A DNA stretch of 64,000 nt from Pseudorasbora parva (taxonomy: Eukaryota; Chordata; Actinopteri; Cypriniformes; Gobionidae), in contig NC_090184.1 in NCBI RefSeq assembly GCF_024679245.1, forward strand, positions 15,896,144 through 15,960,143. The letters are read 5' to 3'. The stretch's first letter is position 1. Every line of letters begins with the position of its first letter. Positions 43,346-55,040 of this stretch are shown piece after piece. The notes beneath the pieces were generated by a model. That model had not been told where the DNA came from. It did no database searches and worked only from the letters and a program-made list of their open reading frames with translations. The position numbers and the translations under genes are program-made.

Positions 43346-45164
43346 AAACATAAATGCTAATAATCTGCAAGTTTGTACTTAAAGCTGTTGTATGTAACAT
43401 TTTTGTGTTCAAGATTTAATACCCAATAGACATAGACAAAGAGAAGTAGCTCTGGCTGCAATGTTCTCTGCATGCAGTTCTGTTCATTAGAACCATCAGA
43501 ATAAAAATTCATCCAGGTTTTATTGGTATATTGGTATACAACTTGAGGTTGAGTAAATGACAGAATTTTTATTTTGAAGTTTGTCTCATTTCAAAGGCTG
43601 CATCCCATGGAGGTCGCATTTGGCTGCACATGTCATGAGGCTGTCACATTTCATTAAAGTAGGCTAACCATAACAGTCCAATGTCATAAGGAAATTAAAA
43701 CCATTTGTGGTTAATTTTACTGAAACAGGAAGACAGAGTGGGTCATATCGAAGAGCCTAAATAGCTAATAGTGTTTAATTTTAATCACCGCTCGGCCAAG
43801 ACAATTGAGCATTGCAACCTGTGCATATAAATGACGGCGATGAGGGTTTGGTACGCTTGTAGGCCTTCTCTTCTGGTGACGAAATTCATCGTGCTGACCC
43901 TCGCCTATAAGTGAAGCTAACATATTCGCACTAAAAGCCAAACTTCAATTTTCCTTATATGGGGACTTAGTTCACTTCAGTTGCCTTTTATTTCAGTAGG
44001 CTAAAACAATATCTGCAAGCACAGTTTTTTTGTTGTTGATTTTGTACAAATATAGGCTACTTATTTTTCACAATGGTATTACTAGCTACAACATTGTTCA
44101 AATTAATTATTCTACGTATTTTTCAACATGAGGTAAGCTAAAACTGAATGTGCAATACTTCTGAATTTATGATTACGATAATTAATTAAAATAATATGAT
44201 AACAAACATTTTAACATCAAACAGCATGGACTGTTTTTATACAGCTAATTATAATCCGTCTTGCTTGTTAAAATGACCCGCTCTGGATAATGTGGATAGG
44301 CCTAAATCCCATAAATCCGTCTGCGAGAGGCCACTTCCTATTTATAAAATCAAATTTACTAAAAGATAGTGAAAACAACTTTGTGTTTAGTAATGTTATA
44401 GCGTTGACGTCTTCTTCACCTCTAGAGGGAGCTGTGAATCTGATTTAGGCTGGTCAAGTGTGTGATAAGGGTTTGAAGTTGTTTAATATAATATCACAAA
44501 TCATTCTGTGCTTGTTCTTTTTTCTGGGCAGTTTGAGAAACCAAACAGTGTCAATACAAAATATTAGGCGTACCAGAAGTCCGTTGGAAACCAGAAGCTT
44601 AGGAGGTGATCGACCAGTCTTCTAACGGAGAGCCATGAACGTACAGCCAAACATTGTTTTCCCTTGTGGAAAGGCGAGTGACTAGCAGAACAGGAATGCT
44701 CTCAGGAAAAATCAATGTGGAAAAAATACAACTTTGATGCATATGTGGAGGACTTTGATGTTTTCAGACATCTGCGATGAAGGCTGACCTTGGCAAGAGT
44801 GACAAAAAGGAAAGTGTGGGAAAGAAAGAGAATTCATTGCAGAACTGGGGTTGGTTGGCACAATTTTCATTTTTTGGTGCAAGAAACATAGTCTAATATA
44901 AGCCAGTTACAACTTCAGTTGTGGAAACATTCAATATTAATTTGTTATTAATGCCAATGCTCCTCACAGAGATAAGAATGAATGATTATGATTTTATTCT
45001 CCATGTGTACAAAAATCCCACACATTTACAGTTTATAATAATAATATACGTTTATAATATATAAATAAATGGTTTTCATCACTATTGACTAACATTATTA
45101 AATAATAACTACATTTATACAAAAATCATTCTAAATTAAATAATTATTAACAAGCTGTATTTAT
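43346..45164. other. Intergenic, no gene seen
   Basis: Includes a possible TTAA-type start, TTAAAGCTGTTGTATG, at 43380. Otherwise AT-rich sequence without long frames or clear repeats. Confidence 0.5.
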
Positions 45165-45430
45165 TTGATCAAAAATACAGTCAAACATTGATATTTTGAA
45201 ATTATTACAATTTGAGTGTATTTGTTCCTGTGATGGCAAAGCTGAATTTTCAGCATCATTACTCCAGTCTTCAGTGTCACATGATCCTTCAGAAATCATT
45301 CTAATATGATGCTTTGCTGCTCAAGAAACATTTATTATTATTATTGTTATCAAGGTTGAACACAGTTGTGCTGGGTATTATTTTTTTGATACATATTTCC
45401 CCCCCTCATGGTTCTTTTGTAACATTATAA
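45165..45430 (+). repeat. Interspersed repeat (CACATGATCCTTCAGAAATC family), copy 2
   Basis: Contains CCTGTGATGGCAAAGCTGAA and GTGTCACATGATCCTTCAGA, same orientation as 20700-21056. Confidence 0.65.
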
Positions 45431-45692
45431 ATCACTTCCGAATAATTTACAGAACATGGCAGCTACAGTAATTATGATAGTGGGAAGCAACGTTTTACCC
45501 CAGGTGGCAGAGGGTCTTTTACACAGATATGTTTGGGAAAAAAAGATGTAATTCTGAACATATAATTATATTTTCCTTAAATAACAATTAATCCATAACT
45601 TGCTTTTCTCATATCATATATCATATGATGTTCTGCAAAACAACAAGCTTCAGAACACCTTTTTCTTACTGTTAAAAAAAAAAATCACTTAA

Positions 45693-46127
45693 AGGTGCAC
45701 TATGTAGTATTTTTGCAGGAAAATATCCAAAAACCACTAGGCCAGAGTTATATATTTTGTTCAGATGAGTTTTTACAATATCCCAAATGTTTAAAGATAT
45801 TTGTAAATTGTGAGAAAATTGCTATTTTGATCAAGGAGCCGGGATGTCTGAGGGAGTCGCCTGTCAATTGCGTCATATCCGAGTTACCCTCGGTTTCTGG
45901 TTTTATTTGGCAGAAACGCTTTACTCTTAGCAGTGTGAACATGTCACAGCAGCCTTTGAGCGGACACACAGGGTAACATCATAACAATTTCAAACACACT
46001 TAAATGTATCTAATATGATAAACAGAGCTGTGTTACCTCATACTCATGAGTCATGACCAGAAAAGCAGAAGTGGCGTCTGCAGCCCGTCATAATAAAAGT
46101 CCCGCTGCTTGTGATCCGTGTGTTTGC
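45693..46127. mobile_element. TTAA element (AGGTGCACTATGTAG family), left part
   Basis: TTAA (45689-45692) and AGGTGCACTATGTAGTATTT. It matches the copy at 58343-59025 up to the segment CATAATAAAAGTCCCG, where the next element interrupts it. Its right half is not present after the stack. Confidence 0.75.
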
Positions 46128-46968
46128 TTAAAGGGATACTTCTCCGCTTTTTCATATTAAACTATGTTATTCCCTTAAAGGAGTACTTCAGCGCTGGGAA
46201 GATGAATCTGTATTTAAACTGGGTCATTAATATAGTAGAAATGTGAAATTATTTTTTAATTTTGTGCTTTCTACACTGAGAAAAGACAGAAAACGTATTT
46301 TTGTCTCATGGGGATGGAAGACAACAATTCCCAGAATGCTTCGCTGACCTACGAGGCCACTCGCAAAGCCATCACTACTAGATTACTGAAATCACTGATC
46401 ACTTTCCCACCGCGACCGTGATCATCTTCATAAAATCAGTTCAGTTAGAGAACAGACACTACAATTAAAAACTGAACGTGTTTGTTCAATATGTGATTTA
46501 GCCGCTGAGGGAGTCTCACTGCCCAAAACGCTGCAGGAGTCAGATATATTGAGTCATGGATGAGCTGGTGATGAGAGCTGAGGTAAACGTGTTCACGGCA
46601 TAGATTCACGGCATAGATTTTGAAAGACTTACTTAGCTCTGCTGGCTGCCGTTTAAACATGAATGCCTGAGGCTGCAAGCTGAGTGCTGTGTGATCTCCC
46701 ATCGGAAATGGCTCCCTCTGCTGGCTGTAGTCTTTAGCCTCTGGCCAACAATTCGATGGCGCAAATTGACGATATTTGCGTCATGGGAGGAATTTTTCCA
46801 GAAATAAAATGCATAAATCTCTTGTCTCAGGGGGATATGAGAGGGGGAAGCACAATCATTGGAATATACTCCAGGGTTTCTACTGATGCAAAGCCATCAG
46901 TGGTGGAGGAAGTACTGAATCTCAGTACTTAAGTAAAAGTACAAATAACCAGAGCCATATTTACTTAA

Positions 46969-48180
46969 GGGGGGGGGGGGGGGGGGGTGAAACACTCAGT
47001 TTCAGTCAATCTCATGTCAATCTTGAGTACCTATAGAGTAGTATTGCATCCTTCATATCTCCGAAAAGTCTTTAGTTTTATCATATTTATAAAAGAAATA
47101 TGGGCTGTACCGAGTCTTTCCGGAAAAAACCGAGCGCCTGGAGGCGTATCGTGTGGGCGGAGCTAAAGAATGACGAATGTGCACAAAGCGGTGACGTCCT
47201 CAAGCGTGGAGAAACCTCAGCTAATACAGATAATGATCCACAATCAAATCTGAGGCTGAAATAAATTGAACAGGAGAAACGGCAACATCAGGATGTCCGT
47301 CTCTGTGGTATGTACTGTATTTAGGGGCCTTTGTGTGTCTTTACGCGCAGTTTATGAGGACATGATTCGGTTTATGGACTATTGTATGTGACTAGACCTT
47401 AGAGGTAGCAAGCAAAACGGTTTTGCACGTCAGAGTCAGAATAGTGTAACGTTATACAGAACAACAATGGAGTAACCGTTAGCGCATTTGAATGACGAAG
47501 CACGCGATCGTATCGTTTACTGATGTTTACTCATGCGACGGTAGCCAACAGCATAGACATTTGAAGTTGATTTACTCACCGGCTGCTTCCAAAGCAGGAC
47601 CGAACCTTTATCGCTGGGACCGCTCTGTCAAAAACACACTTCTTTGGTATGATTTGGTGAAGTCCTGTGACAGCAGTGACCGTGGAAATCCACTTTGCGA
47701 CGCGACTGAAGCGATGCCTTGAAGCTTCCCGTCATTTCTGCGTTCAAATCGGTTCAAATGCAGCGCTGCCTTCCCGGAATGCTGTGCTGAAGCGTTGAAG
47801 TCGCTCGACGTCACCCATAGGAATAAAGTGGAGCGCGGCGCGTCATAAGTGTTCACGGACGACTGGATCTGCACCTGAGAGAGTGTTTACGGCGTGCATT
47901 TCCTCTCTCTCCCTCTAGTCACGCGCGCGCGCACCCTACCGGGAGAAGAGCCCGTACAGCCCATACAAGGACCTTCCGCTCTATTAACGTCAAGCCGACC
48001 CATACTCGAAAAAAACTATCCGAAACTTGTGAGAAACCGGAAGGAGTATTTTTAACACAGAAATACTCTATCAAACTTCCAACATTAGTTTTTGAAACTT
48101 TGTCTATGTTTAGGATGGGATTCCAAGTCTTTAACAGTGTAAAAAGCTCAGTATGCATGAAACAGCATTTCACCCCCCCT
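46969..48180. mobile_element. TTAA element (GGGGGGGTGAAAC family), innermost of the stack
   Basis: TTAA (46965-46968), a run of about 19 G, then TGAAACACTCAGTTTCAG. The right end is ATTTCACCCCCCCT, then TTAA (48181-48184). Its removal restores continuous hAT sequence. Confidence 0.85.
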
Positions 48181-48723
48181 TTAAGTAAAAGTAGAAGTAC
48201 TACAACGACAATCCTACTTAAGTAAAAGCAAAAAAGTACTTGATTTTAAATGAACTTTTAGTATTAAAAGTAAAAGTACTTGTATAACAATTTATTCTCT
48301 TAATGTCTATATTATAATAATTAAAAAGAAGAAAAAAGTATGGGCTGTGGCGTTTTAATTAAGTTAGTTTTGGGTTAATGTAGGCTAATTGTGCGCATCA
48401 TCTGTTGCCCAGTTTACATTCTGACTCACAATATCAGGGTGGTCTGCAGAGTAAAATATCAATATTTAGAAGAAACATTTTCATCAGCTTTGATGTATTT
48501 AAATCTTCATATTTATGAGGATTAATCTTAAATATAGGATATGTTTCAGCTTTCCTTATATATTCTTAGATTTTATTAATAAATTAAATAAGAATAACGC
48601 TATATGGTTGTTAAATTAAATAATTTACACTGACAAATTACAACTGCATTAAATAATGTTATGAGATTGTTTTAAATATATATTTTTAATACAATAAGAA
48701 TGTTTAAACATGAAACTAAACTA

Positions 48724-48738
48724 CCAGTAGGTGGCGGC
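48724..48738 (+). promoter_or_regulatory. CTCF-like motif inside a hAT element (copy 2)
   Basis: CCAGTAGGTGGCGGC, identical to copy 1 at 18192. The 300 bases after it match, inverted, the module at 52560-52870. Confidence 0.4.
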
Positions 48739-49780
48739 GGGTCTTGATGTTCAAACGTCTGATTCGTTCATGAATGAGGCAGTCGTTTACGGACAGGTCA
48801 TTGAATCTTTGATTCAACCGATTCATTCAAACACTGAATCATTCCTTAACACACTATTGCTGTGAGATGCGTTGTGGTTCTGATGTGGAAATATGATTTG
48901 ATCTTGGAAATATTTTCGCTGCTGTAATAGAACAAAAGCAGTTTATATTGCATCTAAAATGTAAGTGACTAATTTTAATTGATTGTTTATGGAACTGTCA
49001 TGAAACCAGTCACATTTTCAGTCGTGATGGTATTCAGGAAAACAGCACTCTTGGTCGTGTCATGTGATGTGATGTTTTTTAACTGTATTATACGTTATAA
49101 AATATAAAAACCTTCACATTTAGAATATTTACTGCAGTATGTTACTGAGATTCTCTGTACGAGCGGCGTTGGTTTGTTTTTCATTTCTCGAGAGGCTGCG
49201 CGATTGTCAACAGCGCAACCATCAGTTCATACATTAGCCTATTATTATCCATTAATTATCCGAACACCTTAATCTCGAGCCCTGAAACTGATCACAAAAT
49301 GTAACGAAACGTAGAAATGAAGTGGAGTACAAAGTTAAATATTTGCTGCAAAATGTAACGAAGTACATTCCACCACTGAAAGCCATATGCTAATCGCTGA
49401 AGTATCCCTTTAACTAAGACGAGTTGATACATACCTCTCTCGTCTCAGTGCGTGCACTTAATCTCTCTGACGCGCGGTGACGATCAGATAGCATTTAGCT
49501 TAGCCCACTAAGCCCAGTTCATTCACTATGGTACCAAACAGAGATCAAGTTAGATGCAACCAAACACCCCCACGTGTCCCCTATTTAAATACAGTTACAC
49601 GAATAGTTGGACGACCTAGTATGGTGACATAAAATAAAACGTTGCGCTTTTCTAAGCGGATTAAAAAGGAGAACTATAATGTATGGCGGAATAGCACTTC
49701 TGAGAGTACTTCGACTCGGCGCAGTAAAAAGTCCCAGCCGAAACATCCTCCCTTCACTTGTGATGTGAGGGAGGATTTTG

Positions 49781-50580
49781 ATAAGGATACAGTTACTGTT
49801 TCTGTGTAAACAAAAACAGAAATTTGTGAAAACGTTGCGTTTGCGCTATAAGATGCGTTGTGTACCTTACAAAGTGACATCGCCAACTACTGGCCTGGCA
49901 TGCAGAATACAGCGCTTATTAGTCATTTTTGCAGATCCGCGTGAAAAAGGGATCATTTTGACAATAGTCCCATCTGTACTCGAAAAACGCTACGGAAAAT
50001 CTTTTCAGTTTTTAGTATGTCGTTGTCGTGTAAACATACCCTGAATTGTGCTCCTGTTTCTTGTTCAGTTGATCATTAATGTGTTTATTTAAGCCCTCGG
50101 TTCTTTCTGTTCATTGTTTGGTGTCATCTTTTAACTGTGGTGCATGTTAAAAAAAGTGTGTTGGACTACTGCATTACACTGTGAATATCCCCACTCAGCA
50201 TCTTTAGAGCAGGCCTTCAAATCTCATTCACAAGAAGCTACGTCCTGTTTTCCTGCTAAACAAAAGCTCTTCCTTTCCGATGACTGGCTTGTCGTAATCA
50301 TTAGCAGACGTCCGAAAATCTCCACCACATTTCCTTGTTTTTGATTTCGAGAGAAGCCTTTGAGTGTTAAATGCTAAGAAACGGTGACACACACTCCAGA
50401 CAGAAACAAAATGCAAATAAAAACTCAAGTGGGTCGCCCGGAAACATTCACGTCTGGAATTTGTTACTTCTGTTCCCTTAAGAGTAGATATTATGCCATC
50501 CTGCATGGATTTTGGCTTTATGTGGCTTTGTCCTAAACCACATTAAAGTTCCCATGCATGAATACACTTCTATACTAAAT
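49781..50580. other. Intergenic, no gene seen
   Basis: Short frames without recognised homology; no clear repeat borders. Confidence 0.5.
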
Positions 50581-50582
50581 AA

Positions 50583-50785
50583 AAAGGTTCCAAAAGCGAG
50601 TTTTCGCAGCGATGCCATAGAAGAACCATTCCAAGAGTGATCGGTTCTTAAAATAACCTTTTTTTTTCTTTGTGAAGAACATTTAAAATATCTATAACAG
50701 ACCTTTGGTGAATTGGAAAGGTTCTGTGGATGTTAAAGGTTCTTCATGGAATCATTGATGCCAATAAAGAACCTTTATTTTAAAC
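50583..50785. mobile_element. MITE of the GGTTCTTCATGGAA type
   Basis: AAAGGTTCCAAAAGCGAG on the left. On the right, TTAAAGGTTCTTCATGGAAT and AAAGAACCTTTATTTT. The arms are partly inverse. Confidence 0.55.
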
Positions 50786-50967
50786 TGTTTTATAAAATGT
50801 ACTGTTTTCAGCTCAAACAGCAGGAAAAAAAGAAGATAACCTTTTGACCTCTTTTTGAAACATATGCCAGATATGTGAGACAGTGTTATCTGGAGTATTT
50901 AGCCTAATAATTGTTTTCTGACAATTTTATCTCAAGCCTTAACCTCCTTCAAATGTCAAATATATAT

Positions 50968-51225
50968 CAATCAATTATTATTTATATAGCGCCTTACAGC
51001 AAAAGGTGCACAAGGCGCTTTCCAAAATAAACATCAAACGACAACATAAAGACAAGTCTAACCAATCAAGTCCAACACTAAGAGTCAAAAGCTTGATTAA
51101 AAAAGTGTGTTTCCAGATGTGTTTTGAAAACACTCAGCACCGTAATGTTTCGGAGGTTTACAGGGAGTGCATTCCACAACTTTGGTCCTTGAACACTAAA
51201 TGACCGGCCTCCAAACTTTTGAGTC
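50968..51225 (+). repeat. Interspersed repeat (TATATAGCGCCTTACAGC)
   Basis: Reads ATTATTTATATAGCGCC through CCACAACTTTGGTCCTTGA. I recognise it as a common fish repeat of unclear class. Confidence 0.5.
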
Positions 51226-52164
51226 ATATATATATATGGAAATGGAAAGAAATTTAAAAAAGAAGTTCTGTATTAACAAATGAAGCCTTTACTGTAAGAT
51301 ACTGCCCACATATGAACAATAACAGCATTATAGGAGACTGACAACTGAAACCAACTCTGGAACAAACTAGTTGTTATAGTAGGCATTTGCTGAATTGGTG
51401 TAACTGTAGCATTACTAAACATGCAATATTTAGACTTCCAGTAGTCCAGAAATAGATGTTTGTGATAATATGCATATTTACATATGTACAATGTCCAAGG
51501 TGTATGGGTTATATTAACAAATAATCAGAAGTATATTTAAAGGAACACACCACTATTTTTAAAAACAGGCTCATTTTCCCCCAGAGTTAAACAGTTGAAT
51601 TTAACTGTTTTCAAATCTATTCAGCCGGTCTCCAGGTCTGGTGGTAGTACTTTTAGCATAGCTTAGCATAGATCATTGAATCTGATTAGACCATTAGCAT
51701 CTTGCTCAAAAAAAATGACTCAAGAGTTTCGATATTTTTCCTATTTAAAACGCAATGATATTATGCAGTGCCTGAAAATAGTCCCCAGCATGCTCTCTAT
51801 GCAAGCATGTTGACAGAAGTTAGCCTATTTTCAGGCGCTGCGTAATATCATTGCGCCGCTGGACCCATGGTACTGCAGTAGGGCTGAACGATGTTCTGTT
51901 TTAACATCGACATCGCGATGTGCGCGTGAGCGACAGTCACATCGCCGGAACATGCGATGTGAAGGGTAGTAGCCCATGGTGTATCAAGAGAACGGAAGCA
52001 CACAGTAAACACGAGTTTGTTGCTGGAGTGACATGCACGTTCCTCATGCCTGCACAGTGATTGGTTCGCTGTGGCGCTGCTCACCGCTCACGGCCAAACA
52101 TTCACTGCTAAAATGCGTGACAAAGAGGATTTGCCGCAAAAAAAAAAAAAAAGGTTTGTACCAG

Positions 52165-52319
52165 AAATCATCTTTTTGGGACTATTTCGGCTACAAGAAG
52201 GAGGATGTTGAACAAAAAGAGTTCCTTTGCAAGTCTTGTGGCCACAAAACAAGAAAACACCACCAATTTGTCTGATCACTTAAAACGGTACCACAAAGAT
52301 CTTTACGACGAAGACAAAG
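52165..52319 (+). pseudogene. BED zinc-finger fragment of a hAT transposase (frameshifted)
   Basis: SFWDYFGYKKEDVEQKEFLC, then KSCGHKTRKH. After a small indel the next frame gives TTNLSDHLKRYHKDLYDE. The order Trp-Phe, CxxC, TxNLxxHL, H is the BED-type zinc finger found at the N-terminus of hAT transposases and ZBED proteins. A poly-A run precedes it and the catalytic domain is absent. Confidence 0.75.
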
Positions 52320-52838
52320 CAGGGCTCGACATTAACGTTTGTCCTTGACAAGTGGATTTTTTGAACAGACAAGTGAAAGAGAATTTTACTTGCCTGACGG
52401 ACAAGAGCCTGGTTAAAATAAAAATTAACTTGCGAATCACCAAAATGCAAGAATGTTTGTGCATTAATTTAGTATAAGTGGCGATCGATAGTGGATAATA
52501 ATAATATATAATGAACTGACGATACGGGTCGCGCTGTTGACGCTCATGCAGCCTCACGGGGTAGAAATTACAACACTAGAGCGTTTCCTGAATACCATCA
52601 CGACTGAAAATGACACTCATTTCATATGACAGTTCCATGAACTACTAATTAACATTCACTTAAAGTCACTTACATTTTAGATGCAATATTTTGTGTTTTT
52701 GTTCTATTTCAGCAGTGAAAATCGTTCACAGCAGACCCGTAACGCGTCTCACTCACAGCAACAAGCGTGAACGATTCATCGTTTGAATGAATCGTTTGAA
52801 TGAACGACTCAGTGACTCACTCATTAAGACGGTCACCT

Positions 52839-52853
52839 GCTGCCACCTACTGG
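52839..52853 (-). promoter_or_regulatory. CTCF-like motif inside a hAT element (copy 3)
   Basis: The minus strand reads CCAGTAGGTGGCAGC, again fitting CCASYAGRKGGCRSY. Preceded on + by ATTC/GAATGA-rich sequence as in the other copies. Confidence 0.4.
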
Positions 52854-53377
52854 AGGTTTAGTTTCATGTTTACACATACTTTCCAACATTTCTTTTTGTC
52901 ACTTGTAATGAAGCTTGCTTATTATTGAAATTTTTAATATCATGGAATGGTTATTATTGACTTTAGCCTGGATTGATGGCTCTCAATATCGCAATATATA
53001 TCATTGGGGGAAAAAAATATTGCAATAATTTTTTTCCAATATCGTGCAGCCCTATACTGCAGTAAAGTTCCTTGATTATTACGCAGGGATGAGTATTGTT
53101 CCTAGCCATGTCGACCTAGAAAATCAGAGCTTTTCATTTTCCGTCGGTCTAAGTACACGATGTAACTACAGAAGTTTTAAATAGGAAAAATATCGAAACT
53201 CATTTTTTGACATTTTTTGAGCAAGATGCTAACGGTCTAATCATATTCAATGACGTATGCTAAGCTATGCTAAAAGTGTTACCGCCAGACCCAGAGATCG
53301 GTGGAATGGATTCAAACATGCTAAATCTCAAATGTTTAACTCTAGGGGAGTTAAAAAATAGTGCCGTGTTCCTTTAA

Positions 53378-54680
53378 GTCTGTTTCCGCTGATGTTGGAA
53401 ACACCGTTGATGTCATGGTTGTGGTCTTCCTGAATCGTAATGCAGTCTGTTTCACTGTGTGTGGACTGTATCAGATCAGTTAGAAGGCGGTGGAGAGGTG
53501 TGAGCCAAGCGCTTTCCGTCGATCAGTCATCTGGTCTACAAAAGATGAGAAAGGAGGAGTGATTAGTTTGACATGTTTATCATTCTTAATAATGTATACT
53601 CTAGATTGGTAACAGTCTGGTCTGCAGCATGAACAATGAGACGGAATAGGGACTCAGAATAGTATTATTTCATCTTCATAGCACTCAGGAACTTACACGG
53701 AAACAGGAGAAATCACAGACCACTACACATATAAAAGAACAGACAAGGGACTTGACATAAGAGGGAGTTTAAATAATTATTTATAACCATAGAAACAAAT
53801 GATGGAGATAATCAGTAACCAATGAAATTAAAAACTAAACAGAGCTTAGAAACAGGAATCCATAACTGTGGAAAGAGGCTTGTATTCCCTTTGTTCTAAA
53901 TATAATACTTATATATAATATTTATATATTGCTTATCTGGGTACTCAAAATAGCTGGGGGAATCTCCTCAACCACCACCAATGTGCAGCATCCACCTGGA
54001 TGATGCGACGGCAGCCATATTGTGCCAGAACGCTCACCACACACCAGCTGATTGGTGGAGAGGAGACCGAGTGATGAAGCCAATCAGTTATTTTATTTCA
54101 AGCATCTTTAAAAAAATACATTTCATTTAAGATGTTAGTGTTTTATTTTGATTGTTTTTATTAAAAAAATAACTGTATGTACTTTTATTTATACATATTA
54201 ATTACATTTTGTATGCTTTAATTAATTATTAGCTTCACATCACTAACATTCATTTATGTATCTCTTGCAGTTCCTCCATTTTATGTCTAAATGTTCAACC
54301 ATTTTTTGGACCTTGTTGTTCATCACTTTCCTACAATATTCAATTCAATTCAATCCTTCCAAGGCACATAAACCTTTACCAATCTTTCCCAATCTCAAAT
54401 GGTGTGTGCTGAAGATAATATCTGAAATGATCAGTGTAGTGAAGGCTACTTTGGAAATGTAATAGATTATGGACTACAAGTTACTCTACTAAATGTAATA
54501 ATACTCTACTAAAATGTAATAAGTAGTGTGACATTTCAGTTACTTTATTACAGTAATGTAACTGATTACATTTGATTACTTTTCTATTTTCTATCACTGG
54601 AACACATTTTTATCACTCCCCCCATGTTGGCACCTCTCAGTTTAAGCTTAAATTGCCAAGTGGCAATTGTGACAAAAAAG
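53378..54680. other. Intergenic, repeat fragments only
   Basis: Includes CCACCACCAATGTGCAGCAT to GATGAAGCCAATCAG (about 53970-54090), a common fish repeat. No gene seen. Confidence 0.5.
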
Positions 54681-54970
54681 TCAGAATTGTGACTTTATAT
54701 CAAGCAATTGAGTTTATATCTCAGAATTGTGACTTTATATCAAGCAATTGAGTTTATATCTCAGAATTGTGACTTTATATCATACAATCGCAGGTTTATA
54801 TCTCAGAATTGTGACTTTATATCATGCAATCGCAGGTTTATATCTCAGAATTGTGACTTTATATCATGCAATCGCAGGTTTATATCTCAGAATTGTGACT
54901 TTATATCATGCAATCGCAGGTTTATATCTCAGAATTGTGACTTTATATCATGCAATTGTGAGAAACAAGG
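54681..54970. repeat. 40/42-bp tandem repeat (minisatellite)
   Basis: Units starting TCAGAATTGTGACTTTATAT at 54681 and 54721 (40 bp), then 54761, 54803, 54845, 54887 (42 bp) and a partial unit at 54929. The 42-bp units contain CAATCGCAGG where the 40-bp units have CAATTGAG. Because 42 is a multiple of 3, two frames stay open through them; they are not genes. Confidence 0.95.
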
Positions 54971-55040
54971 TCAGAATTGTGACTTTACAACTCACAACTG
55001 AGAGAAAAAAGTCTGAATTCTGAGATAAAAAGTCGCAATT

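Larger units (their letters stand above)
46898..49378. mobile_element. hAT element with perfect 8-bp duplication, host of a TTAA element
   Basis: Begins CAGTGGTGGAGGAAGTACT, ends AAGTACATTCCACCACTG. AAAGCCAT at 46890-46897 and 49379-49386. The ends carry the AAGTAAAAGTAC subterminal repeats. No transposase frame remains. Confidence 0.92.
46179..49409. mobile_element. TTAA element (AGGAGTACTTCAGCG family), host of a hAT
   Basis: TTAA (46175-46178), AGGAGTACTTCAGCG, ... CGCTGAAGTATCCCT, TTAA (49410-49413). Its own sequence is 46179-46897 plus 49387-49409; the middle is the hAT insertion. The right part recurs without that insertion at 60830-60983. Confidence 0.88.
46132..49780. mobile_element. 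TTAA element (AGGGATACTTCTCCGC family), split by an insertion
   Basis: TTAA (46128-46131), AGGGATACTTCTCCGC, up to ATTAAACTATGTTATTCCC. It resumes after 49410 with TTAACTAAGACGAGTTGATA. I recognise the joined form from other cyprinid repeats. The right end is not identifiable; 49780 is an approximate limit. Confidence 0.6.
51879..53054. mobile_element. hAT element with perfect 8-bp duplication and a BED-finger relic
   Basis: Ends TAGGGCTGAACGATGTTC and AATATCGTGCAGCCCTA. TACTGCAG at 51871-51878 and 53055-53062. GCAGGGCTCGACATTAACG at 52321 may be the end of a further hAT inserted inside. Confidence 0.9.
51541..53373. mobile_element. TTAA-flanked foldback element (AGGAACACACCAC family), host of a hAT
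   Basis: TTAA (51537-51540), AGGAACACACCACTATTTTT, ... AAAAAATAGTGCCGTGTTCCT, TTAA (53374-53377). The arms pair for about 300 bases (TTTTAGCATAGCTTAGCATA and its complement near 53255). The hAT at 51879-53054 is inserted near the centre. Confidence 0.88.

Noticed and set aside
54681..54970. CRISPR-like array
   Set aside because: The units are contiguous without unique spacers and the genome is vertebrate; it is a minisatellite.
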